Assembly: GCF_007904105.1 (NCBI RefSeq)
Contig: NZ_CP042325.1
Location: forward strand, 434,001 to 498,000
DNA from: Corynebacterium sp. sy039
Lineage (GTDB): Bacteria > Actinomycetota > Actinomycetes > Mycobacteriales > Mycobacteriaceae
Direction of reading: 5' to 3'
DNA length: 64,000 nucleotides
The notes below the pieces were generated by a model. The model did not search any database. It saw only the letters and a program-made list of their open reading frames with translations, and was not told the DNA's origin. Position 1 is the stretch's first letter; each line of letters starts with the position of its first letter. A program made the position numbers and the translations under genes. Shown here piece after piece: positions 31,930-40,035 of the stretch.

Positions 31930-33195
31930 TTAATGCGTTCTGCGAGCACGCATACGTGCTCGTTTCATCGCTCTTAACCGTGCAGCTACTCCGAGGACGA
32001 TCACTCCCACCACTGCGATACCAATGAGTATTGGAGTGGTGTTATTTTTATGATCGTCGGTGGTGTCATGATTTGCGATAACTGCATTTGTGGCTCCGTC
32101 TGAGTCGGCAGTGGGCATTTCCTCAGCGTCAGAGGAGGCAGAATCACCAGAATCATCAGAATCGTCGGTATCGCTGGAAGTATCTGAAAACTCTACGGTT
32201 CCCACTGTTTTCTTTGTTGCATATGCTTCATCGATGAGTCGTTGGGCTTGCTGCCAGGGGCGTCCAGTATCAATGGTGGTATCCAAAATAACAGCAACGA
32301 TACGCGTACCATCAAAATCTTTTCCACCGACAAAGGTATGGTGGGCGTCGTCGGTATAGCCTGTTTTTCCACCAAATCCCTGCTCATCATTCATAAACAG
32401 TCCGTTGTCATTCCACACCTGGTAGGTTTCTGCTTGCGTAGGTCCAGGAAAGTCAATGAACTCAGTGGCCAGTATTGTGGCAAAGGTGGGGTTCTGCCAC
32501 GCGTATTCGTAGAACAAAGCTAGGTCATAGGCGGAGGTCATCATGCCTGGTGCGTCTAGTCCTGAATAACTTGCTGCACGTGTATCTTTGGCACCAAGTT
32601 TTTGGGCTAAGGCATTGATCTTTGTAAGTGTTGCTTTGTCGCCGCCTAGTTGTTGTGCGAGTGCATGGGCTGCGTCATTTCCCGAGTTAAGTAAGAGACC
32701 ATAGAGTAATTGCTTGTTGGTGTATCGTATTCCTTCTTTAAGACCCACAGCGGATCCTTCTTGATTTTCATCTTCTTGGGTAGCCACGTATGTGTCGTCA
32801 AGAGGTAATTCCTCAAGGGCAACGGTGGCTAGGAGCACTTTAATGACGCTAGCGGGACGATATCTACCGTGTGGATCTTTAGTGGCGTACACGTCGCCGG
32901 TATCTAGGTTATAGACCAGCCATGCGCTTGCGGTGTTTTCGGGAACACGGAAGTTTTTGGGGGCAGTAATGCCACAGGAACCAAATTGGTTTTCTACTGT
33001 GGGTAAAGCCTCGGGTTCTTTTTGGCCAGGAGCTAAGGCTTCAGAGGTAGTTTCCGCCTCTGGTGGATAAGTGGCGTTTGGGCAAGAGTTGGTATCTGGT
33101 GCACTATCGCGTGGCGCTGGATCGGCCAGTGCAAATCCTGAATGAGCACAGATAATAATGCTGGTAGCTACGACGGCGCGGCAGATACGTTTCAT
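31930..33195 (-). CDS. D-alanyl-D-alanine carboxypeptidase (DacB1-like, S11 family)
   Basis: A 421-residue exported low-molecular-weight penicillin-binding protein that trims the terminal D-Ala of peptidoglycan stems. Signal peptide at 1-24 (cleavage near FALADP). Catalytic motifs: SVIK at 116-119, SGN at 171-173 and KTG at 277-279. An acidic Ser/Asp-rich linker (about 335-370) leads to a single C-terminal helix (ILIGIAVVGVIVLGVAARL) and a basic tail, so it is anchored in the membrane by its C-terminus. Place matches Rv3330 (dacB1). It is convergent with the yhjD gene, 25 bp apart, with no obvious terminator between. Confidence 0.92.
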   Translation of the reverse strand: MKRICRAVVATSIIICAHSGFALADPAPRDSAPDTNSCPNATYPPEAETTSEALAPGQKEPEALPTVENQFGSCGITAPKNFRVPENTASAWLVYNLDTGDVYATKDPHGRYRPASVIKVLLATVALEELPLDDTYVATQEDENQEGSAVGLKEGIRYTNKQLLYGLLLNSGNDAAHALAQQLGGDKATLTKINALAQKLGAKDTRAASYSGLDAPGMMTSAYDLALFYEYAWQNPTFATILATEFIDFPGPTQAETYQVWNDNGLFMNDEQGFGGKTGYTDDAHHTFVGGKDFDGTRIVAVILDTTIDTGRPWQQAQRLIDEAYATKKTVGTVEFSDTSSDTDDSDDSGDSASSDAEEMPTADSDGATNAVIANHDTTDDHKNNTTPILIGIAVVGVIVLGVAARLRAMKRARMRARRTH

Positions 33196-33307
33196 GGTTG
33201 TTATCGTGCAATGACATCAGGTATGAAGTATGGATGACACTCCCATATTCTAACTAGAACTTAAACCATTACCCCTGAATTGATAATGGTCGTAGTGGGG
33301 GAGGGCT

Positions 33308-33357
33308 AAGAAAACCTACAGTGCATAGCTCTTTGCGAAGAAGAACTATGCACTGTA
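33308..33357 (-). terminator. Terminator of the 33.4-35.9 kb minus-strand operon
   Basis: TACAGTGCATAG (33317-33328) and its complement (33346-33357) form a 12-bp stem with a 17-base loop that can pair further. On the minus strand GGTTTTCTT follows. Confidence 0.75.
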
Positions 33358-33383
33358 CTTGGAAGGACTTGGAAGGCGAAATG

Positions 33384-34604
33384 TTAGATCTTGCTGAGGC
33401 GTTTGATGAACATTTCTTCGAGTTCTTTCCAGGCTTGGGAATGTTCATCGAAAGGTGGGGTAGGAGTGTATCCAGTGGTTTGAGAATCGCCTAAGAGATA
33501 GGAGATGTAGTCCTGCATACGTGGATTGGCGAGGAAGAATGAGTTGAGAGAGTCGTCTGCTGCCCAGTCGGCGGCGTCGGCAAGCAACTCATAAGCACGA
33601 GCCATCTGTTGAGTATCCACGGCATGAGTTCCCGTAGCAATATCACGGGCAATGCCATTAAAGGAATAGACATTGTCCTCATGAACTGTCATTGTCAGAT
33701 CACCTGAATGAGCTAAGGTCATAATATCTTCCCAGGTGCTCATCGCTGCAAGGTCGTGGTCATCGTGTTCTACTAGCCAACGAACGAGTGCTTTGGCGGA
33801 CGGGAAACTGAAAATTTCCCCATATTTGCCAAGGAAAACAGGCTGCTTATTGAGATAAGTGCGTAGCGTATATATGCTGCGACCATTGATAGACACCTTG
33901 ATAGGATCAATGCCTGACTGTGCCCACACAGTAGAGTCATAAGGGTCAGCGTTGGCTTTGTTCTCTTTATCTTGCTGTTCTTGTTCATGACGCTTTTGTG
34001 TTTCTAATTCTTGAGCCTGCTCAATACGGCTTAGCGCTGCTTGGGTATCACCGGAAACCTCTGGGGTGCTCACGAGCTTATCGAGAGCGTCAATGATGCC
34101 ATCCCATTTCTCTAGGACAATCCTGCCGACTGTAGTCCAATCACGTTGTGCACCCGCAACACCGCGCTTATCGACGTTAGCCAAAATAGAATAAGAGGAA
34201 AAGACTGAGAGAACCTCTGGAGTGTCTGTTGTCTCAGCAAGGCTGCGTGCGAGATGAAAATTGCGTGCCACTGTGCTTGCACGAGCGTTATCGGGTGCTT
34301 CGCACAAGAGAGCAGGGGTACCGATGAGATCAAAATAATCTTCTTCGCTAGGAACGACGCGTTGCTCACCACTATTGTGGAATGCACTCCAACGTGGATG
34401 TGAAGTGAGATCATGTTCTGCATCTGATTCCAGGAAAAGCAGGAGTTCTTCTGGGCTGGTGAAACCATAGAGATCATCTTTCCATCCCAGGAATGCTTCC
34501 CATTCTTCACCACGTTCACGCCAACGTGGTGCCCATAGGGTGTAAAAGTCACCTTCGGTGAGAGAGATTTTGATAGGAACAATGTCTTTTTTCGCCATGA
34601 ACAT
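33384..34604 (-). CDS. Rv3311-like conserved protein with an internal duplication
   Basis: A 406-residue, mostly soluble protein without signal or membrane helix, in the place of Rv3311 beside upp. Residues about 8-145 and 232-373 are two copies of one module: PIKISLTEGDFYTLW with FTSPEELLLFL...HDL in the first, and PIKVSINGRSIYTLR with FPSAKALVRWL...HDL in the second. A charged Gln/Glu/Lys coiled coil (about 190-220) joins them. The function is unknown. The gene follows the NlpC/P60 gene by 15 bases, and an ATG two codons after the first start is also possible. Operon partnership with an EspC-like gene and a peptidoglycan hydrolase suggests a role at the envelope or in type VII secretion (inference). 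Confidence 0.8.
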   Translation of the reverse strand: MFMAKKDIVPIKISLTEGDFYTLWAPRWRERGEEWEAFLGWKDDLYGFTSPEELLLFLESDAEHDLTSHPRWSAFHNSGEQRVVPSEEDYFDLIGTPALLCEAPDNARASTVARNFHLARSLAETTDTPEVLSVFSSYSILANVDKRGVAGAQRDWTTVGRIVLEKWDGIIDALDKLVSTPEVSGDTQAALSRIEQAQELETQKRHEQEQQDKENKANADPYDSTVWAQSGIDPIKVSINGRSIYTLRTYLNKQPVFLGKYGEIFSFPSAKALVRWLVEHDDHDLAAMSTWEDIMTLAHSGDLTMTVHEDNVYSFNGIARDIATGTHAVDTQQMARAYELLADAADWAADDSLNSFFLANPRMQDYISYLLGDSQTTGYTPTPPFDEHSQAWKELEEMFIKRLSKI

Positions 34605-34619
34605 AAATGCTACACGCTC

Positions 34620-35525
34620 TTAACTAGGTCTGAAGTATCCCTTGAAGTTCATCCCCATATTTGTTGTTCGCAAAGGGCTGATCTGTACTGGGTCACCAGC
34701 CTCAATAATCTCACCATTACCAGCGTACATAGCCACATGACCATCCCAAACAAGTAAATCGCCAGGAATAAGATCTGACTGTGCCACAGGTGTACCAACA
34801 CTTTGTTGTTCTGCTAGACGTGGCAATTCTACTCCAGCTTGTCTCCATGACCATTGAGTAAAACCAGAACAGTCAAATCCTGCTGGGCTGGTGCCACCCC
34901 ATACATAGGGCGTACCTAATGCACTTTTTGCTGCGGCAACGGCACGCTGACCACGTTCGCGTTGATAAGCGCTGGCGTGCCCTTCACTCGTGTGTTCTTG
35001 GGGAAAATACGGTTCATCATTTTTGGTGTGAGCTGGTTGAGACAGGGGAGATTCATGTTCGGCATCTGTTTTCGTTGCGATAGTGCCAAGCTCACTAATG
35101 ATTGGCTGCAACCTTAACTGGGTATCATCAAGTAGCTGGGAGATTTTATACTCGTATTCTTTGTTGAGTGCTCCCAATTGTGCGCGTAGCGCAAGCACAC
35201 TCGAAGGATTTGGTCCAAGAGTAGTTAATTGGCTGGTGAATTTTTGGCAGACGTCGATAAGAAATTGCTGACCAAGTGCATATAAACTATGCGCAAGATT
35301 TTTTGTTTCTTGATCAATGCGGGTACCTAAGGAGATTACTTGGTATCGGTCATTGTGCAATGTTTCTGATTGACTAGCCAATAATGCCTTAGGCGCACCG
35401 AATTGTTGAGCCAGGTTATGGGCAAGAGAAAAATCAGGAAAAGTAGGAACCGTTAGTTGCTGGAGCGTTGGGGTGAGCGTCGAGATGCTATTAAGAGTGG
35501 GGAGTACGTGGGTAAAAACATTCAT
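34620..35525 (-). CDS. NlpC/P60 cell-wall hydrolase without signal peptide, candidate ESX cargo
   Basis: A 301-residue protein. Residues about 190-301 are an NlpC/P60 (C40) domain: GTPYVWGGTSPAGFDCSGF carries the catalytic Cys 219, GHVAMYAG the His 263, and Glu 275 lies where the third polar residue is expected. Such domains cleave the D-Glu/meso-diaminopimelate bond of stem peptides. Residues 1-150 are helical and Ala/Gln/Leu-rich, with no Sec, Tat or lipoprotein signal, although the substrate is outside the membrane. An EspC-like gene lies 9 bp upstream. A helical N-terminal half plus a small helical partner is the usual layout of type VII (ESX) substrates, so ESX-4 export is proposed (inference). 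Confidence 0.85.
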   Translation of the reverse strand: MNVFTHVLPTLNSISTLTPTLQQLTVPTFPDFSLAHNLAQQFGAPKALLASQSETLHNDRYQVISLGTRIDQETKNLAHSLYALGQQFLIDVCQKFTSQLTTLGPNPSSVLALRAQLGALNKEYEYKISQLLDDTQLRLQPIISELGTIATKTDAEHESPLSQPAHTKNDEPYFPQEHTSEGHASAYQRERGQRAVAAAKSALGTPYVWGGTSPAGFDCSGFTQWSWRQAGVELPRLAEQQSVGTPVAQSDLIPGDLLVWDGHVAMYAGNGEIIEAGDPVQISPLRTTNMGMNFKGYFRPS

Positions 35526-35534
35526 AGCTGTGCC

Positions 35535-35867
35535 TCACAAGTATTGTGCGAGTGAGCTCACCAGTGAGTTTTCCAGGGAAAAGGCGAGTGAAGAGTCCAG
35601 ATGTTCTATGTCAGATAAGAGTGCATGTGCCTTTTCCATTAAGCAATGCGCATGTTGCTTTTGTTTCTCGCTGCGCTGTACCAAATTATCCACTGCCGCA
35701 TTAAAGGCGATAAGGGCATTATTGATGCTGGGATTTGGGCTCGTGAAGCGGGCTAAAGGGTGAGAAATAATCTCAGTTTGCTCGAATAATTGCTGCACGA
35801 GAGCGCGGATAGCGTGCGGACAGATAGCTAAATTAGGTTCATTAGTAGTAGATAGTTCAATAGTCAT
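35535..35867 (-). CDS. EspC-like small helical protein, partner of the NlpC/P60 gene
   Basis: A 110-residue protein with no signal peptide. A first helix (about 18-35, AIRALVQQLFEQTEII), a Pro/Ser-rich turn (PLARFTSPNPSI) and a long C-terminal helical part (about 49-105) give the same layout as the 94-residue gene at 355-639. That layout fits EspC/WXG100-type ESX proteins; similarity by eye only. It is first in the operon with the NlpC/P60 gene and the Rv3311-like gene. No strong ribosome site is visible before the ATG. Confidence 0.6.
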   Translation of the reverse strand: MTIELSTTNEPNLAICPHAIRALVQQLFEQTEIISHPLARFTSPNPSINNALIAFNAAVDNLVQRSEKQKQHAHCLMEKAHALLSDIEHLDSSLAFSLENSLVSSLAQYL

Positions 35868-35959
35868 AGCTCGTTAGACTGTATGAACCTGGGGCAGGTT
35901 CCCTGTTGTGAAAAATCATAGCTAGGTGTCAATGCTGAGGATTGATTAGGATAGAGCGT

Positions 35960-36595
35960 ATGGAAATTAGAGTTATCGAGCACCCGCTTGTGTCTTCACG
36001 TTTGACCATCATGCGTGATGCACGCACAGATAATGCTGGTTTTAGAGTTGCATTAGCAGATCTGGGTGCAATGCTTATTTATGAAGCCTCCCGTGATTTA
36101 GCTGTAGAAAAGTTTAAGCTCCAGACACCAGTGGCAATGACAGAGGGAATTCGTCTCGAAGAACCACCAATTATCGTGCCAGTGATTCGCGCTGGTCTAG
36201 GCATGATTGATCCAGCGTTGTCTATGATTCCTGATGCACAAGTTGGGTTTATCGGTTTGGCTCGGGATGAAAAAACACACCAACCAGTGCCATATCTTGA
36301 AGCCTTGCCGGAAGATTTAAGTGGTAGAAGCGTGTTTATCGTTGATCCCATGCTTGCGACCGGTGGCTCATTATTGCACGCGCTGGAGCTATTGGTAGCT
36401 CGCGGTGCCAGCGATATTACTGCAGTGTGTATGGTAAGTGCCCAGCCTGGAGTGCAAGCGCTAGCTGATTCTGGCTATCCGGTTCGTCTTGTGACCGCCA
36501 CAATTGACCCAGAACTTAACGACGATGCCTATATCGTCCCCGGACTTGGGGATGCCGGCGATCGTCTCTATGGGCCACGCAACATTGATCTATAG
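35960..36595 (+). CDS. upp: Uracil phosphoribosyltransferase
   Basis: A 211-residue enzyme that salvages uracil to UMP with PRPP. The PRPP-binding loop is [13 protein letters not shown] (about 124-136), the uracil site is [14 protein letters not shown], and [10 protein letters not shown] and [12 protein letters not shown] are family motifs. ATG at 35960 was chosen, as the family begins at [10 protein letters not shown]; the open frame starts 18 bases earlier. AGGA lies about 9 bases upstream. It stands apart from the divergent EspC-like gene by 92 bp. Confidence 0.95.
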   Translation: MEIRVIEHPLVSSRLTIMRDARTDNAGFRVALADLGAMLIYEASRDLAVEKFKLQTPVAMTEGIRLEEPPIIVPVIRAGLGMIDPALSMIPDAQVGFIGLARDEKTHQPVPYLEALPEDLSGRSVFIVDPMLATGGSLLHALELLVARGASDITAVCMVSAQPGVQALADSGYPVRLVTATIDPELNDDAYIVPGLGDAGDRLYGPRNIDL

Positions 36596-36626
36596 GTTTT
36601 AGCTGGCTTTTTGTCATGCAAGTGCT

Positions 36627-36644
36627 CTTGAGGGGACCCTCAAG
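36627..36644. promoter_or_regulatory. Perfect 18-bp palindrome between upp and the XRE gene
   Basis: CTTGAGGG, GA, CCCTCAAG is a perfect palindrome. With no T-run after it, it looks more like an operator than a terminator. It lies 60 bp before the XRE regulator start. Confidence 0.4.
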
Positions 36645-36652
36645 GCAAGGGT

Positions 36653-36683
36653 GTTCACTGTAGTGGACATCAATAGTTCACTA
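36653..36683. promoter_or_regulatory. Repeated half-sites over the XRE gene promoter
   Basis: Three half-sites are seen: GTTCACT (36653-36659), the inverted TAGTGGAC (36661-36668) and GTTCACTA (36676-36683). The last overlaps a -10-like TATATT at 36682-36687. The arrangement suggests an autoregulated operator of the XRE gene, but binding is unproven. Confidence 0.4.
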
Positions 36684-36703
36684 TATTGTGCAGGCTAGAG
36701 AGC

Positions 36704-37165
36704 ATGACAATTGTGGACGTGCACTGGGCAAGTTATGGCTATGCCCTCGGCGTGCGTCTTAAAGCTATCCGGGAAATGCGTGGATTATCCCAAACGAAAC
36801 TTGCTGATTTGTCTGGTTTAAGTCGAACTACTATCTCCATCATTGAGAGAAATGAAAGTAATTCTGGCACAGCAACCAGACCAACACTGCAAACAATCTA
36901 TACTCTGGCGCGAGTGCTTCATGTACCACCAGCAGTGTTGTTACCGGGGGTAGGTAAGACCGTCGCGGATGTCTTTACCGAAGACACTCCAGGGGATCTG
37001 AGCATTGAGATTCATTGGCCAACACAAGCGATTGATGTGGTGGCCTTTTCGCCGCATTATATCGAAACTGCTTATCCAGGGCAGATACCAGAGTTTGACC
37101 AATATGAATTAGAAAAAGTTGAGCAGCAACATGAATTAGAGGCGCCAATTACCGACCGCGACTAA
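36704..37165 (+). CDS. XRE-family transcriptional regulator
   Basis: A 153-residue DNA-binding protein. The HTH domain is about 15-75: LKAIREMRGLSQTKLADLSG, then LSRTTISIIERNE, the classic Cro/C1 fold. The C-terminal part (about 80-153) is acidic and not recognised. ATG at 36704 lies 17 bases after a -10-like TATATT, and short repeated sites precede it, so autoregulation is likely. The amidohydrolase starts 61 bp downstream and may be a target or operon partner. Confidence 0.85.
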   Translation: MTIVDVHWASYGYALGVRLKAIREMRGLSQTKLADLSGLSRTTISIIERNESNSGTATRPTLQTIYTLARVLHVPPAVLLPGVGKTVADVFTEDTPGDLSIEIHWPTQAIDVVAFSPHYIETAYPGQIPEFDQYELEKVEQQHELEAPITDRD

Positions 37166-37226
37166 AAAACTATCGCTAAATAGTTTAGAATAACTCTGAT
37201 TGAAAGGGGTTAGGAGAAAAGCGCGG

Positions 37227-38426
37227 ATGAATAATGCACTGCTACAAGAAGCGCAGCACTGGATAACAGAACACCATGATGAAATCATTGGTTGGCGTCG
37301 TCACATACACAAGTACCCAGAGTTATCGCATAAAGAGTTTGCAACCACTGATTTTATTGAAGAAATCCTAAAACATAATGGGCTTCATCCAGTGCGTTTT
37401 ACCCCAACTGGGTTATATGTTGACATCGGACCTGAAGATAAACCCCGCGTGGCGTTTCGAGCAGATATAGATGCACTACCCATTAATGAACAAAGCGCAG
37501 AACCTTTTAGCTCAGTAAAACCAGGAGTTATGCATGCTTGTGGGCATGATATACACACCACTATCGCATTGGCATTAGCGTGTTTTCTAGCACAGACGAC
37601 GCAGCTAGAGACTGGAGTGCGCATTATTTTCCAACCTGCTGAAGAAGTAATGGATGGTGGGGCGCCTGAAGTTATTGCCCAAGGCGCATTGCGTAATGTT
37701 GCCGCAATTTTTGCAGTCCACGCTGAACCTAAAATAGCGGTCGGACAAGTGGGAGTGCGTGAAGGAGCAATAACCTCAGCAGGCGATGTAGTAGAAATCA
37801 CGGTCAAAGGGGCAGGAGGACACAGTGCTCGTCCGCATTTAACCACTGATGTGGTGTACGCATTGGCAAAATTAGTAACAGAACTGCCTGGCTTATTATC
37901 GCGCCGAGTTGATCCACGTAGCGCAACTGTGATGGTTTTTGGCACGATTAATGCTGGCTATGCCCCGAATGCTATCCCGGAACATGGTAGTGTAGCTGGC
38001 ACAATACGTACCGGGGATATTGACGTGTGGCGAGAAATGGAACCGTTATTACGCCAGCTTATTGACCAAGTGTTAGCGCCTACTGGTTGTGAATATGACA
38101 TTGTCTATACCAAGGGGGTTCCTCCGGTAGTCAATGATGATTGTGCTACCTCATTATTGCGTCAAGCAGCGCGTGCCCTTGATCCTGCAAGTGTGATTAC
38201 GGTTGCGCAATCTACTGGTGGGGAAGACTTCTCCTGGTATTTAGAGCATGTACCTGGTTCTATGGCTCGACTGGGGTGCTGGGACACGATAGGCGAGGTG
38301 GGGGATCTTCATCAAGCTGATATGCGTGCTGATGAGGGTTCTTTGGCAGTAGGAATCCGGCTTTTTGCGGCGGTGTTGGACCAGTATCAGATGCGTGGAC
38401 ACGTCCATAGTGATGATCGTAGGTGA
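37227..38426 (+). CDS. M20-family amidohydrolase (AmiA/AmiB-like)
   Basis: A 399-residue zinc aminoacylase/amidohydrolase of the M20D group. Metal ligands lie in FRADIDALPI, MHACGHDIH and FQPAEEV, the His in FAVHAE, and the dimerisation lid includes GAGGHSARPH. The frame opens at 37200, but ATG at 37227 follows AGGAG by about 10 bases and matches the family start. The place corresponds to amiA1/amiB1 (Rv3305c/Rv3306c) beside lpdA. Substrate (N-acyl amino acid or carbamoyl peptide) is unknown. Confidence 0.88.
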   Translation: MNNALLQEAQHWITEHHDEIIGWRRHIHKYPELSHKEFATTDFIEEILKHNGLHPVRFTPTGLYVDIGPEDKPRVAFRADIDALPINEQSAEPFSSVKPGVMHACGHDIHTTIALALACFLAQTTQLETGVRIIFQPAEEVMDGGAPEVIAQGALRNVAAIFAVHAEPKIAVGQVGVREGAITSAGDVVEITVKGAGGHSARPHLTTDVVYALAKLVTELPGLLSRRVDPRSATVMVFGTINAGYAPNAIPEHGSVAGTIRTGDIDVWREMEPLLRQLIDQVLAPTGCEYDIVYTKGVPPVVNDDCATSLLRQAARALDPASVITVAQSTGGEDFSWYLEHVPGSMARLGCWDTIGEVGDLHQADMRADEGSLAVGIRLFAAVLDQYQMRGHVHSDDRR

Positions 38427-38535
38427 CATTAAGACGCGATAAGTGGCTGTTAATGGTAGTTTCAGTTAATATCGCTATGTCTGACTTAGGTTATTTAGAT
38501 TCTTATAATTTTTATGCTCATCTTCAGGAGGAACT

Positions 38536-39954
38536 GTGCCTACACATAAGACTCGAATTGTCATCATCGGCGGTGGCCCAGCTGGGTATGAAGCAGCATT
38601 AGCTGGTGCAAAATATGGTGCAGAGATTACTCTCATCGAAGACCACGGTCTTGGTGGATCCGCAGTGATTGATGACTGTGTTCCTTCTAAATCTTTTATT
38701 GCAGGCGCCAACATTAAAACCGATTTACGTCGTGCTGATGATATGGGCTTGAATAAAGGAATTGGGGAAACCTATCTTGAAATTCAAGCGCTGAATCATC
38801 GTGTGCGCGGATTAGCGGATGAGCAATCACATGATATCTATGAATCAATGCAGCGTCATGGTATTCGTGTTATCCAAGGTCGCGGTAGCTTTGATGATTA
38901 TAGTCACAAACAAACTGTGCACTATATCAAGGTAGAAACCACGCAAAACACAGAAGAAACTATCGAGTGTGATCTTGTGCTAGTGGCTACAGGAGCTAGT
39001 CCACGTATTTTGCCTAATGCACAACCTGATGGTGAGCGTATTCTTACCTGGCGCCAGATCTATGATATTGAAGAATTGCCAGAACACCTTGTTGTCGTCG
39101 GTTCAGGCGTGACTGGTGCCGAGTTTGTTTCTGCTTTTGCAGAGCTAGGTGTGAAAGTAACGATGGTTGCTTCACGTGATCGTATTCTGCCGCATGATGA
39201 CGCAGATGCTGCTGATGTACTAGAAACAGTGTTGGCTGAGCGCGGCGTAGCTTTAGAAAAACATGCACGTGTAGATAGCGTAACGCGCACTGAGGACGGT
39301 GGCGTGTGCGTGCGCACTGCAGATGGTCGGGAAATTTTTGGTTCTCATGCCTTGATGACTGTTGGTTCTATTCCTAATACAAAAGATCTTGGCTTGGAAA
39401 AAGTAGGTATTGAGACAACCGATTCTGGTCATATCAAAGTTGATCGTGTTTCTCGGACAAATGTCGCTGGTGTGTATGCTGCTGGTGACTGTACTGATTT
39501 ATTCCCTTTGGCATCGGTAGCAGCTATGCAAGGTCGTGTTGCGATGTATCATGCCCTCGGGGAAGGTGTATCACCAATCCGGTTGAAGACTGTCGCTACT
39601 GCAGTATTTACTCGTCCAGAAATTGCGACTGTGGGTATTACTCAAGCGCAGATTGAATCGGGCGAAGTGATGGCACGTACCATTATGTTGCCTTTGCATA
39701 CTAATCCACGGGCAAAAATGCGTTCTTTACGTCATGGTTTTGTCAAGCTCTTCTGTCGGAAGAATTCCGGGCTCATCATTGGTGGTGTCGTGGTAGCACC
39801 AACTGCCTCAGAGCTTATTCTCCCTATTGCAGTGGCGGTATCTAATGGTTTGACTGTTTCTGACCTTGCTGACACTTTCTCTGTGTATCCGTCTTTGTCC
39901 GGTTCTATCACAGAAGCTGCTCGACAGTTGGTTCAACATGATGACTTAGAGTAA
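38536..39954 (+). CDS. lpdA: LpdA-like flavoprotein reductase with a single redox cysteine
   Basis: A 472-residue FAD- and NAD(P)H-binding protein of the pyridine nucleotide-disulfide reductase family. FAD loop IIGGGPAGYEAALAGAKYG (about 8-26), NADP loop VVVGSGVTGAEFVSAF, and C-terminal dimer domain. The redox-site motif normally GGTCLNVGCIPSK reads GGSAVIDDCVPSKSF, so the first Cys is missing, as known for M. tuberculosis LpdA (Rv3303c), which acts as a quinone reductase. AGGAGG precedes the GTG start. It is therefore not a lipoamide dehydrogenase in the usual sense. Confidence 0.92.
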   Translation: MPTHKTRIVIIGGGPAGYEAALAGAKYGAEITLIEDHGLGGSAVIDDCVPSKSFIAGANIKTDLRRADDMGLNKGIGETYLEIQALNHRVRGLADEQSHDIYESMQRHGIRVIQGRGSFDDYSHKQTVHYIKVETTQNTEETIECDLVLVATGASPRILPNAQPDGERILTWRQIYDIEELPEHLVVVGSGVTGAEFVSAFAELGVKVTMVASRDRILPHDDADAADVLETVLAERGVALEKHARVDSVTRTEDGGVCVRTADGREIFGSHALMTVGSIPNTKDLGLEKVGIETTDSGHIKVDRVSRTNVAGVYAAGDCTDLFPLASVAAMQGRVAMYHALGEGVSPIRLKTVATAVFTRPEIATVGITQAQIESGEVMARTIMLPLHTNPRAKMRSLRHGFVKLFCRKNSGLIIGGVVVAPTASELILPIAVAVSNGLTVSDLADTFSVYPSLSGSITEAARQLVQHDDLE

Positions 39955-39979
39955 GCACATCATTATAAAAAGCATGAGA

Positions 39980-40010
39980 AAACGTCGCTAGAAAATTTCT
40001 AGCGACGTTT
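39980..40010. terminator. Bidirectional terminator between lpdA and phoD
   Basis: A long perfect inverted repeat (39980-39994 with 39996-40010) with A- and T-rich ends, between two convergent genes. Confidence 0.85.
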
Positions 40011-40035
40011 ATGCTTTCGGCTATCTTTGTGCCAA

